Position numbers and translations under genes: made by a program. Shown here piece after piece: positions 22,666 through 32,316 of a stretch of DNA of 64,000 nt (position 1 is the stretch's first letter; each line of letters starts with the position of its first letter). Location: assembly GCA_014529385.2 (NCBI GenBank), contig CM043945.1, positions 155,936,741-156,000,740 on the forward strand. Reading direction: 5' to 3'. This DNA is from Adiantum capillus-veneris. Lineage: Eukaryota; Streptophyta; Polypodiopsida; Polypodiales; Pteridaceae. The notes under the pieces were generated by a model. It was given only the letters and a program-made list of their open reading frames with translations, was not told the DNA's origin and did no database searches.

Positions 22666-23665
22666 ATGGAAATCAACAGCCTGGAAGGTATACTTTTCAA
22701 GTGTATTTTGAAAAGGTTAATATGTCAGTCTGATTGAGGTTTTTAAGGCATGGTACTTGTCTATGGCAGAACTTAGCTGGATTGGAGATGTTCAAGAACC
22801 AGATGAGAAGGTTGAAGACATAGCAGCTAAGTAGGATGCAAAGCAGGATGCAGATGTAACACCAGATAAAGTAGAGGAAGACCAGGAACCGGCAGTTTAC
22901 CCCGAAATTGAGGAGATTTCGCCAAATTTCCCTAGATGGGGATATCTTGTTTCGAATTTCTGCAAGATCAAAAAGCTCATCATCCTTGATCTCGATGGAC
23001 TATTCGTGAAACGAGATGTAACCAAACGTGATCCAAAGACGGGACAACTTAAACACCCTCCACGTCCAGCTTCTGATAGAGTTAAACTAAAAAGAGTGGA
23101 CGAGAAGTTGTGGATCTACTACCGTAGAGATGTTGAGCAATTTGTTTGGGATTTGAGGCAAATAGCAGATGCAATGATTTGGAGCACTTGTACTGCTGAT
23201 AACATTGAGCATATCCTCTGTACATGTTGGCCAGACATATGGGAACATAGGACTTATTATTTTAGGGATTTCTTCTTAAACTGGCAATGTGAAAAGTGGT
23301 CGTATTTTGAAGAGATTGCTGGAGCTCCAAGAGACCTTGCAGGTGAACCTGTGTCTTTCAAGCCCCTTTACCATGTTTGGAACAAGTTTCCAGAATACGA
23401 CTCCTCTCGAACATTGCTGGTAGATGACTCCAGATATAAAAATCTGCGCAATGTCTGGGACAACTGTATATGTCCACGCACCTTTGATCCTCTTGATGAA
23501 GAACAAGACCCTGATTACCTCACGCGCACACTGTTGCCATGGCTGTGCAGATGGGCACTAACCCCCAATACCCTAGAGTATACAAAGGAAAACCCCATCA
23601 ACAATCCCAAAGATGAACTTTCGAGTCTAGTCTTTGAGCACTTTGTTATAAATGGAGATGAATGA
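22666..23665 (+). CDS. FCP1/SCP-like HAD phosphatase domain protein
   Basis: Exon 22,666-22,687 (ATG 22,666) joins in phase 1 across an intron (GT 22,688, AG 22,769) to 22,770-23,665, about 305 codons in all. The catalytic HAD loop is LIILDLDGLF (DxD at 22,988-22,996; FCP1 proteins usually have T or V where this has L). Further motifs are MIWSTCTADNIEHIL (motif II region) and TLLVDDSRYKN (the acidic loop of FCP/SCP enzymes), then a conserved WLCRW tail. FCP1-family enzymes dephosphorylate Ser/Thr, classically the RNA polymerase II CTD; the substrate here is unknown. An in-frame TAG (22,832-22,834) lies in the acidic linker before the domain. An upstream acceptor-like CTCTCCAG near 22,611 allows a further 5' exon. 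The gene lies inside the 12-kb transposon, so it is probably captured cargo. Confidence 0.75.
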
Positions 23666-23819
23666 GATTGTACATCCGGAAGTGCCAGAAACGTTATATA
23701 TTGTACATTCTTGGTGGATATGTAGACGTTTTTGGATAATTGTTGTAATATACTTTTTGTAATATACAGAAGTTCTGGCACTTTACTGTCTCTGCATTAT
23801 ACATGTCTCTACACATCTG

Positions 23820-24115
23820 AATGTCTCAGAACCACTTTTTCGTGGTGCTAAACCCCTAAAACATGGTTAAATTTTTATTATATTATTGCAACAGTTTTTT
23901 TGGAACTGCAACACCATTTAATGGTGATGTTTGGGGGGAGTGGTGAAGCATTCTTAACCACCTTTTAGTGGGGCTAAATCACTTTTTAGTGGGGCTAAAC
24001 CACTTTTAGTGGGGCTAAACCACTTTAGTACCACTAAAAAGTGGTAAATTTTTATTGAGTTTTTCTGAAACTGTAACACTTTTTAGTGGTGATGTTTGGG
24101 GGGGGAGGGGGAAGT
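23820..24115. repeat. Palindromic repeat block, centre
   Basis: Lies between the ends of the two converging genes. It contains CCACTTTTAGTGG (24,000-24,012) and several tandem copies of CACTTTTTAGTGGGGCTAAA. It also holds a near-repeat of the phrase ending GGTGATGTTTGGGGGG at about 23,922 and 24,088. Confidence 0.85.
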
Positions 24116-24216
24116 GGTGAAGCATTCTCAAAAACCAACATGTCAATTCCATCGTACGTTTACACCAATTCCATCTTGTTCAATCTTTCACTAGATGATA
24201 TAAAATCATATTTGAT

Positions 24217-27200
24217 TTACAATTCAAAGGGCATGCTATTATATATTGCCTCATGGTTTTCATTGGAAAGTTCCAACACTTCTCCTATGCCATCGAGCAC
24301 TACAGGCTCCATAGGGAACTTTATTGCCCTTATCAAGTGGGAATATATGAAAACTACTGGCTTGTTATCCCACAGCTCATACAAGTTTGCTTGTAGGGAT
24401 TTATACCAATGGCCCGTGACCATATAAGTGTGCTTCTCTATCTTGTTGCCCCATGCATCAATTTGCTCGTTAGTTGTTAGTCCCTTAGCTACTACACACT
24501 TCAAAATATAGAAGTCAACAGCCTCCTCATTATTCTCTTCAGAAGTGACAGCAAAATTGTCTCCAGGTGTGAGAGCTGATCACTTAAGGAGTCATAATGA
24601 CCTGCATAAGTGGCACCATGGAACTCCTCATCGTCTGAGTCTCCGTATGATTGGGAATCATTAGCAAGTGGCTCCAAAGTGTGATATTTCCACGTCTCCA
24701 CATGTGATCTGTTCATACACTTTCTCCAATGGCCAAGCCTGCAAAGGAAAACAAAAGCATGACAACTGTTTTGATAGCAATGCACAAGTGTTGTTATCAG
24801 AATACCCATTCACACAGTGCATTGCTCTTGAGCCCTTCAATGGTTTGCAGTCCCATTGATGGGATCGCTGAACATTGCCTAGCTTGACCTCCCAGAACAC
24901 GCTACTGACCTCCCTCTTTTGCTTGTCATACATAGTAGTTGCTCCAGTACTGAGATGCATTCTCACAAAAGAGACAACTTCAACTGTACAAGTCAACCGT
25001 ACGCTATTTTGCTTCAATTTCTCATGAGTTAGAGCCCTTTTAATGACAGCCCCAGCCCCATCATGTTCCCCCTTTCCATGTCCTGAGCAAAAAAATTTCC
25101 AATTCATTTCCATGCCAGTAAGGCTCCAATATCTAGCAACAAAGTAAAACGGTCGCTTTGCTTTAAATTGTGAAGCTGCGCCATCAGACCAAACCCAATG
25201 TTTTTTAAAGCTTAGCCCTTGATCTCTCAACCATTGAGCATGTAAGATAAAAGCATGCTGCACAAATAAGGTGTCATGTTGTTTATCATCTGAGACAAAA
25301 AAGGGCATGGTCTTCTTTATTGCACCCGATGCGATGCGGAAATAAGTAATCAGGACAAAGATAGTGACCTGCTTAGTGTACCAATGCATTGACTGGATCT
25401 CATTTTGCTCCTTGAAGGAGTAGTTCTCTGCAAAGTCAATGACAGAGACAACCACATCATCTGGAAACAAAGAAATGCACTCCTTGAACTGTTGTGCTTG
25501 CCACCTAAATATAAAATTGTGAGTGACATACTTCTTCAAGTGGTCTTCGTACACTCGCAAAAGTTCTCTAGGCAGCATTTTCTTGTGGACAATGTCTTTC
25601 ACAGTGCTCTTTCGAGCTTCATTGTTTAATCCAGTGGCACCCACTATATTTTCGAAAAACTTCACAAATACTTGCTTACTCTGCTCAACTTCTTCTCTTG
25701 GACAGATCTGAATATTACCTACACCGCATGCATTGCATGTTCCCATTAAGCATTGGTAGCTATGGAAACTATGTTCTGCAAGTATAGGGGAGAGTATAGA
25801 CTCCAACAGTGAAGTGGTACTCATACTTGCATTTTTGTATGCAAGACATCCATGGTTCGAAACTTCATCATGATGAAGGCATATTGGGCAGTTGCACATG
25901 CAGCAAGAACCATGAAGATCAAAACTTCGAGTCCGCTACTCCCTCTTTAAGGAAAATCATTTGTACATGCACAATACAACAGTAGGTGTAGCGATCCCTC
26001 AATTTTCGGACAAAGAACGGTTTCATAGACTCGAAGCAACGTTGCAAAATCTGAATATCTGCATACTTTGTCTTGAATCTTAAATAAAGCTCCACCTGCA
26101 ATATACATGTATACAAATGTTAAAAATAAACTTAGCATTCAAAACTGGTTAAATTGTTTCAAAACATTAAAAAGTGATTCTATATCACTAAAAATTGGTG
26201 TGCACCACTAAAAACTAGTAATGATACATTCAATAGTATTGTTTTACCTGTGAAAATAATGCACCACAAATACAAATTAGTGTAGAAACTAGTAACCATA
26301 CAAAAGGTAGAATATTAAGAGGTTGTGTGAGGACAACTTAATACTGGTGAGAAGCCGCATTCAGCATAACTAAAAAGTGGTTTGGCACGACTTCAAAGTG
26401 AATACTAGGCGACAGACCAACATTAGCACTAGATAGTAGTCCAACACAACTTGAAAGTGGAGGAGCCCTTGTGAAAAGTGTTTGATGACCACTTTAGAGT
26501 GGTGAGCGACTAGTTCAAAGTGGCTAGTCACCAATTAAAATCTAGCACTTAAAAAGTAGCTAGGAGGGACAAAATACTAGGCGACATACCAGCATCAGAA
26601 CTAGATAGTGGTCCAACACAACTTGGAAGTGGAGGAGCTCTTATGAAAAGTGCTTCATGACCACTTGAGAGTGGTGAGCAACTACTTCAAAGTGGACAGT
26701 CACCACTTGAACGCGGATTCTGGTCACTTGAATGCGGTTTCTGGCCACTTGAAAGCAGGAACTTGCCGCTTGATTGCAGTGACAAGGTTTTAGATACCAC
26801 TTGAAAGTGGTGTCTTGCCACTTGGGAGTGGTGCCTCATCACTTGCATGGAGTGATGACTGACGTAGTGACTTAGCACGTGAAAGTGGTGTCTCACCACT
26901 TGATGACCACTTGAAATTAGTGAGCAACTACTTGAAAGTGGGCAGTCCCCACTTGAATGCTGATTCTGGTCACTTGAATGCGGTATCTGGCCACTTGAAA
27001 GCGGGAGCTTGCCGCTTGATTGCAATGACCAGGTTTAAGCTATCACTTGAAAGTGGTATCTCACCACTTGATGACCACTTGAGAATGGTGAGAAACTAGT
27101 TCAAAGTGGGTAGTCACCACTTGAACGCGGGTTCAAGTCATTGGAATGCGCTGTTCGGCCACTTGAAAGTGGTGTCTCACCACTTGGGAGTGGTGTCTCA

Positions 27201-28999
27201 CTACCTGCATAGAGTGATGACTAACGTAGTACTTTGCACATGAAAGTGATGTCTCACCACTTGATGACCACTTGAGAGTGGTGAGAAACTAGTTCAAAGT
27301 GGGCAGCCACCACTTTAACGCGTTTTCTTGTCACTTGAATGCGGTGTCTAACCACTTGAAAGCGGGAACTTTCCGCTTGATTGCAGTGATAAGGTTTTAG
27401 TTACTACTTGAAAGTGGTGTCACACCACTTGAGAGTGGTGCCTCACCACTTGCATGGAGTGATGGACTGACGTAGTGACTTAGCACATGAAAGTGGCTTC
27501 TCACCACTTGAATGCGGTCAGACACCACGTGAAAGTGGTTTTTATACGTGTAAGTGTTGTGTCCACCGCTTCATTGTGGTGTGACAGCACTTGTAAGTGT
27601 TTACTAACAAAATGTGTTCAAACTCCACTAATATGGTTTTGGTTACCATCATAAGGTGGTGGGCACCATTCGTGCAACAGCAGTAAAAAGTCTATGGCAC
27701 TACTATAACTGTTGCACCATGACTAAAAGCTACTACATCACTTGAAAAAAGTGAGTTGCACCACCAAAAACGTTTGCACCTGTAACACCCCTACGAGTTT
27801 GTAAAACACGTCTGTTAGCATTGGGTAAACAAGACTTTTTAGTGGGTGAACACCACTTTGTAGGGTTTACGGTGAAGCGTTGGTGCATTTCTAGTAAAAA
27901 TTATTTCTTAAACATTAAAACCTGCTGCAAAACATTAAAAACTGGTTCAAAGACACTAAAAAGCGGTGTGGAAACACAAGTAAAAGTGCTTCAAAAACAT
28001 TTAGAACTATTGATCAAATTTTAGAAGTGGTTCAGATACAATTAGAGACCAGTATATTAATGTTTCACCACTTTTTAATGTTGCAGCACCACTAGAAAGT
28101 GGTGCAAAACACCAAAACAAGTTGTAGCACTAATAAAAAGAAGTATAGAAACATAATGTTATGGCAGTAATGAGTTGTAGCACCAATAAAAAGTGGTATA
28201 GAAACATAATGTTGTAGCAGGAATATGAGTTGCAGCACCAAGAAAAAGTGCTAAAAAAATATATCAATTACCTGAGGCTCCTCAAGAAGGTGGATTGGAT
28301 GCTTTACATATGAACATCTAGCTAGTCTCTTACTACAAACATCTTTCTTGTTGGGGGACACCCTCGTCTCATCCGTCCAAAATTGAAAGACTATGCCTTT
28401 AATAGTTTGAGTGATGTGAGTTCTCCGTGCATCATCTCTATGACACGCAAATGCAGGGAACAAACCATCAGATTCACTTGACACTATTAAGTGATGTTTG
28501 GCTGAATATAAGTTTCTTTTGTGGATCCCCATAAGCTTGGCAGCTTGCGGTATGCTCATGTCAGTGTTTTGCTCCTTGCTTCCACCATTCACCAACATCA
28601 TCATTGTTGATGATTTCTTTAAAAAAAACTCGTCTGAAGATCTTGGGACCTTCACATGATTCTAAGTGTTGCGGATGTTTCTCAGCATAATTGCTTCGAA
28701 CTCTTTGGATTTGCTCTACATAGTAAGGAAGCAAGGATGTTGAAGAAGTTCATCAAAGATTTCCTTCCTACCACTTGCATCCATTCCCACAGTTAATGTA
28801 TCAAAGTGTTGTGCCATAGATTGACATATCCTTCGTTTCTTTCTTTCATCCATCTCCCCTGTATTGCTTTCCATCACAAAGTTGACCATTGCTTTCATTT
28901 CTGAGCAGCCCAATACTCCCTCATTAATTTTTTGCACTGAAGTTGAGCTTCTCTACTCAATGACGATGAGCTGATAGACAGTTCTTCACTGTGCTCCAT
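24217..28999 (-). pseudogene. DDE-transposase-like gene, spliced and frameshifted
   Basis: Starts at ATG 28,999 (MEHSEELSISSSS). The N-terminal half contains RRICQSMAQHFDTL, YYVEQIQRVRSNYAEKHPQH, QFWTDETRVSPNKKDV and HPIHLLEEPQ. The donor CAG|GTAATT at 28,271 joins in phase to an acceptor at 26,096, followed by VELYLRFKTK and FFVRKLRDRYTYCC. A Cys-rich stretch (CNCPICLHH, CNACG) precedes the core: DFAENYSFKEQNEIQSMHW (Asp codon 25,437-25,435), SDGAASQFK, HGKGEHDGAGAVIKR. A 67-bp intron (24,805-24,739) precedes the C-terminus. I know this motif set from uncharacterised proteins in animals and seed-free plants. The acidic triad and fold suggest a DDE/RNase-H transposase; that is inference. Single-base frame changes are needed near 28,930, 28,720, 28,580, 25,921 and 24,580. 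Confidence 0.75.
26160..28260. repeat. Palindromic repeat block, right (CCACTTGAAAGTGG type)
   Basis: Fills the 2.2-kb intron (28,271-26,096) of the transposase-like gene. The dominant unit is CCACTTGAAAGTGG (for example 26,797-26,810) with variants CACTTGAATGCGG and CACTTGGGAGTGG. These are arranged in longer tandem units of roughly 200-250 bp (26,470-27,560) marked by GGAGTGATGACTGACGTAGT. Toward 28,000 the A/T-centred form returns. Confidence 0.9.
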
Positions 29000-29159
29000 T
29001 GTTGCAGTACTTTCAAAGGATTGCTCTACAAGAAATACAATACAAATCATAACTACACGCTATACTTTTAATTAATACATGGCACTTCTTGCACTAATTA
29101 GCAAGATACTAACAAAGCATAATAAGTGTTTACATACCTCAAGAATCATCAAGTAGAAG

Positions 29160-29255
29160 AGGAACCTATAGAGATAGAGTTTGTGAGAGAGAGAGAAAGA
29201 GTGCTAAGAGAGAGAGAGAGATGAGTGCGAGCTCAAACACAAGAGGAGCCATGCT

Positions 29256-29326
<71 letters not shown>

Positions 29327-29420
29327 GGGGGGGGGGCTGAGCGATACATAAAGCTCAGGAAGAGCTTTGTGAGAGAGAGACAGAGAGGAGCTAGATAGAG
29401 CTCCAAGAGAGATCTCAGAG
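29160..29420. repeat. (GA)n and poly-G tract near the right end
   Basis: GA runs from 29,251 to about 29,314 followed by a run of about 22 G (29,315-29,336), with further GA-rich sequence on both sides. On the minus strand this is a CT/C-rich stretch upstream of the transposase-like gene, matching the CT-rich leader at the left end. The G-run could form a G-quadruplex and is prone to sequencing error. Confidence 0.9.
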
Positions 29421-29624
29421 ACAAAGAAAGCTCAAACAGGTTGAAGCGGGAAAGAAGTGGCCCAGCGTTCAGCAGTAAATTACATTTAGTCTCATTAATT
29501 GTGGTACGTTAGGAGACTTAATTGACGTACCTTAGGAGAGTGATATTCTTTTTGAGATTTGAAGCACTTTTAAAACACCCACTTTTAAGCACAAAAAAGC
29601 AATGTCCTTGCATTACTTTCCAGG

Positions 29625-29646
29625 CCACCTATAGATGCTTTCACCC
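29625..29646 (-). repeat. Right TIR of the 12-kb element
   Basis: On the minus strand GGGTGAAAGCAT, then C, then TATAGGTGG. Followed outward by AT and then the copia codon TAT. Confidence 0.9.
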
Positions 29647-29648
29647 AT

Positions 29649-30114
29649 TATATGTCTCATGAATTTAATGCATTTCTGGCTAGTCGTGGGATAAAACACA
29701 AATGTATAGTGCCTTATACACATCAGCAAAATGGGGTTACTGAGAGGAAGAACAGGTCACTGACGGAAATGGCACGATGTATGGTCAAAAGCCAAGCTTT
29801 GCCGCATTCTTTTTGGCTTGAGGCCATCATGTGTGCTACTGATGTACTTAACAGGTGTCCTACGAAAGCTTTGCAATCTATTACTCCATATGAATCATGG
29901 CATGATACAAAGCCTTCCATTGAGCACATGTGTGTTTTTGGCCGTTTGGCATATACTTTGGTGCCACAAACACAGCGCACAAAATTGGATGATAAGGCTG
30001 TCAAATGTATTTTTGTTAGTTATAGTGCTGAAAGCAAAGGTTACATGTTATATCATCCGTAAACAAAGCGTATTTTGGTTTCACGGGATGTAGTGTTTGT
30101 GGAAGATTCTGTTT
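29649..30114 (+). pseudogene. copia integrase, C-terminal half
   Basis: Resumes the integrase core: MSHEFNAFLASRGIKH, then the third catalytic residue in THQQNGVTERKNRSL (Glu). The usual copia continuation follows: FWLEAIMCATDVLNRCP, PYESWHDTKPSIEHMCVFG, and the GKG-like tail CIFVSYSAESKGYMLYHP. In-frame TAA at 30,061 (family: Q) and TAG in EDSV-stop-P (family: Q). Confidence 0.93.
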
Positions 30115-30489
30115 AGCCCTTGCTGTCATGTACTAGAGACAGTAATGTAAGCTCGTAGGACATTTATGACACTTTGTTGCTTCTTTTCAGTGGTGGAAAT
30201 ACAAATGTAAGTTCCAATGAGACAAATGTACAACCTATGGGGGTTTCTGAAAATGTTACAGATCAGCCTATTACTTATGCAGATGTACATGATGTACTTG
30301 ATGATGAAAGGGCTGAAAATGAGTAGGCTAGAGGTATGCCAAAATGGATGGTGCACACTTTGCGTGATAGTAAATTGGATGCACCTTTTTTTATTCATAA
30401 TCGTTCAGGATCTCGCCATGCATCTTATGCATCAGATTGTTATGCTTTGGCTGTGTCTAGCTTACATGATGTTGAGCAGCCTCTGTCTT

Positions 30490-31265
30490 TTGATGAAGCA
30501 TAGAATTCAAAAAATTGGATGGCTGCCATGTAATCAGAATATGATGCACTTATAGAAAATGACACATGGACTTTATGTGATTTGCCTCCTGGCAAAAAGT
30601 CCATTGGTACGAAGTGGGTTTACAAGTTGAAACGCAAGCCGGATGCTGAGATCGTTCGCCATAAGTCTTGACTTGTTGCAAAGGGTTATGCACAACAAAA
30701 AGGCATAGATTATGAAGAGACCTTTTCTTCCACTTGTCGTTTGACTACTGTGTGTTTTCTATGTGCATTAGCAACTCATTTTGGTTGGGATGTACATCAA
30801 TCAGACATTGTTACTGTTTTCTTGAATGGTGACATATTTGATGAAGTTTATGTAACGCAGCCTCGCGGTTTTGTCATAAAAGGACAAGAGGACAAAGTGT
30901 GTAGATGTAAGAAGGCTTTGTATGGGTTGAAGCAATCTCCTCATGCTTGGTATGAGAAAGCTGACACTCATTTGGTTAAATGAGGCTTTCATAACAGTCC
31001 AATAGAAAGCACATTGTATGTAAAGCATGAGGGTGATGTACTTCTCATTGTGGCTCTTTATGTCGATGATTTGCTGATCACTGGACCAAATGAGAGACAT
31101 ATTGCTGAATTTAAGGCTGATTTGAATGTTACTTTCAAGATGAAAGATTTGGGACTGTTGCATCATTACTTGGGTATACAGTTTAAGCAGTGTGATGGTG
31201 GTATTGCCTTGTGTCAAAAAAGTTACAAAGAGACATTGCTATGTAAGTTTGGACTTGAGGATTGA
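30490..31265 (+). pseudogene. copia reverse transcriptase
   Basis: Full RT (RVT_2) order: NWMAAM-stop-SEYDAL, DTWTLCDLPPGKKSIGTKWV, VAKGYAQQKGIDYEETF, WDVHQSDIVTVFLNGD, CRCKKALYGLKQSPHAWYEK, and the active site VALYVDDLLITG (31,052-31,087). Four in-frame stops, at M-stop-SEY, HKS-stop-LVAKG, LVK-stop-GF and LED-stop-KP. The catalytic residues are kept, so the domain decayed after it was last active. Confidence 0.95.
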
Positions 31266-31269
31266 AAAC

Positions 31270-32016
31270 CTATTGCCACTCCCATAGAAACAGGTTTGAA
31301 GTTGAGTCTACATGATGCTGGAGATCTTGCTGATGTCACTCTATACCAAACTGTTGTTGGCTGCCTCATTTATGTATGCAACACGAGGCCAGATATTCAG
31401 TTTGTTGTCTCATAGGTCAGCAGATTTATGCATAGCCCAAGGTCTAAGCATTGGCAGGCTGTCAAGAGGATTTTCTGCTATCTTAGTGGCACTTTACATC
31501 TTGGCTTGTTTTATCCCAAGGCGGGATCATTGCCGCCAGACTTAAATGCTTTTTCGGACTCAGATTGGGCTGGTTGTTTTGACACGCGAGTGTCCACAAG
31601 TGGTTTTTGTTTCATGCTTGGCAGTTCATGTATATCATCGTTGGGCAAGAAGCAACCTACTGTGGCCACTTTGAGTTGTGAGGCTGAGTACAGGGCACTC
31701 TTCATAGCTACGGATGAGTGTGTATGGCTCATAAGCCTTATGGCTGATTTGGGTGTTGGACAGGGCATTGCCAACACTATCTACACTGACAGTCATAGCG
31801 CATTGGCAGTTTGCAAGGAACCCCATTTTTCATGCTCGCACAAAGAACATTGAGGTTCATTACCACTATGTCAGGGAGAGGCTCTCAGCAGGAGAGATCA
31901 GCTTGGCTTATGTGCCAACACAGGACAACCTTGTAGATCTTTTCACAAAGGCATTGTCTCATGAGAAGCTTGAAGCTTTCCGCAAAGCTTTGGGCTTACT
32001 CCCCTTTGTGGACTGA
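31270..32016 (+). pseudogene. copia RNase H and C-terminus
   Basis: Shows VVGCLIYVCNTRPDIQFVVS-stop, HWQAVKRIFCYLSGT, AFSDSDWAGCFDTRVSTSGF (catalytic Asp), LSCEAEYRAL (Glu), and IYTDSHSALAV (Asp). A frame change near 31,825 leads to the last segment, ARTKNIEVHYHYVRERLSAG to LGLLPFVD-stop. It ends 76 bp before the 3' LTR. Confidence 0.94.
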
Positions 32017-32080
32017 TCATGTCCTCAGGGCATGGCACTTCCCTTTACTCATGTGCCAGCTCTCGTTCACCGCATCACTC

Positions 32081-32091
32081 CAGGGAGGATT
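32081..32091 (+). other. Polypurine tract of the copia element
   Basis: CAGGGAGGATT directly upstream of the 3' LTR start TGTTACC. Confidence 0.75.
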
Positions 32092-32316
32092 TGTTACCAT
32101 AAACATGTGGTAGTGATGTGTGTGAACACACTAGGATCGCAGGGGAAATTTTCCCTCTTTAGGAGGTTTTTTCCCCCGAGAATTGTATATACGCCCACAC
32201 TCTAGGGCTATCTATCTTTCCATTGCATACTAAGTAACACACTCTCTATTGTGTGCATTGAGCTTCCTTCCTCTTCTCCAAGCTGTGTGCATTTCTCTGC
32301 AACCCTAATTCCAACA
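32092..32316 (+). repeat. 3' LTR of the copia element
   Basis: 225 bp, same ends as the 5' LTR. Followed by TAGCC, the right copy of the target duplication. Confidence 0.95.

Larger units (their letters stand above)
17508..29648. mobile_element. 12.1-kb multigene TIR transposon (unassigned family)
   Basis: The boundaries are set by the broken copia integrase: LHSDRGGE at 17,505 continues at 29,649. Termini are 22-bp inverted repeats starting GGGTGAAAGCAT (17,508-17,529 and 29,625-29,646), differing at one base. The left flank ends in TA. On the right, two extra bases (AT) follow the repeat and then TA again, so a TA duplication is the best fit to the uninterrupted gene. Genes run inward from both ends: an unknown spliced gene and an FCP1-like gene on plus, a DDE-transposase-like gene on minus. 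Non-coding parts carry many CCACT...AGTGG palindromes. Both ends have CT-rich tracts reading inward, suggestive of promoters or 5' leaders. The family is not recognised. Confidence 0.88.
13023..32316 (+). mobile_element. Ty1/copia retrotransposon with two nested insertions
   Basis: LTRs of 226 and 225 bp (13,023-13,248 and 32,092-32,316) start TGTTACCAT and end CCAACA. The flanks are TAGCT (13,018-13,022) and TAGCC (32,317-32,321), a 5-bp duplication with one later change. A tRNA-iMet PBS, a polypurine tract and the order gag-(PR)-IN-RT-RH are all present, which is the copia order. The span of 19.3 kb is inflated by a solo LTR (14,255-16,435) and the 12.1-kb TIR element (17,508-29,648); without them the element is about 5 kb, normal for copia. 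All coding parts carry stops or frameshifts. Confidence 0.95.

Noticed and set aside
24086-24427. 113-codon plus-strand frame with a Gly-rich start
   Set aside because: It is the reverse of the 3' exon of the transposase-like gene; composition follows that gene's antisense.
30061-31430. RNA editing (U-to-C) as an explanation for Gln/Arg-to-stop positions
   Set aside because: Such editing in ferns is organellar; these are nuclear retroelement copies with frameshifts too, so mutational decay is simpler.
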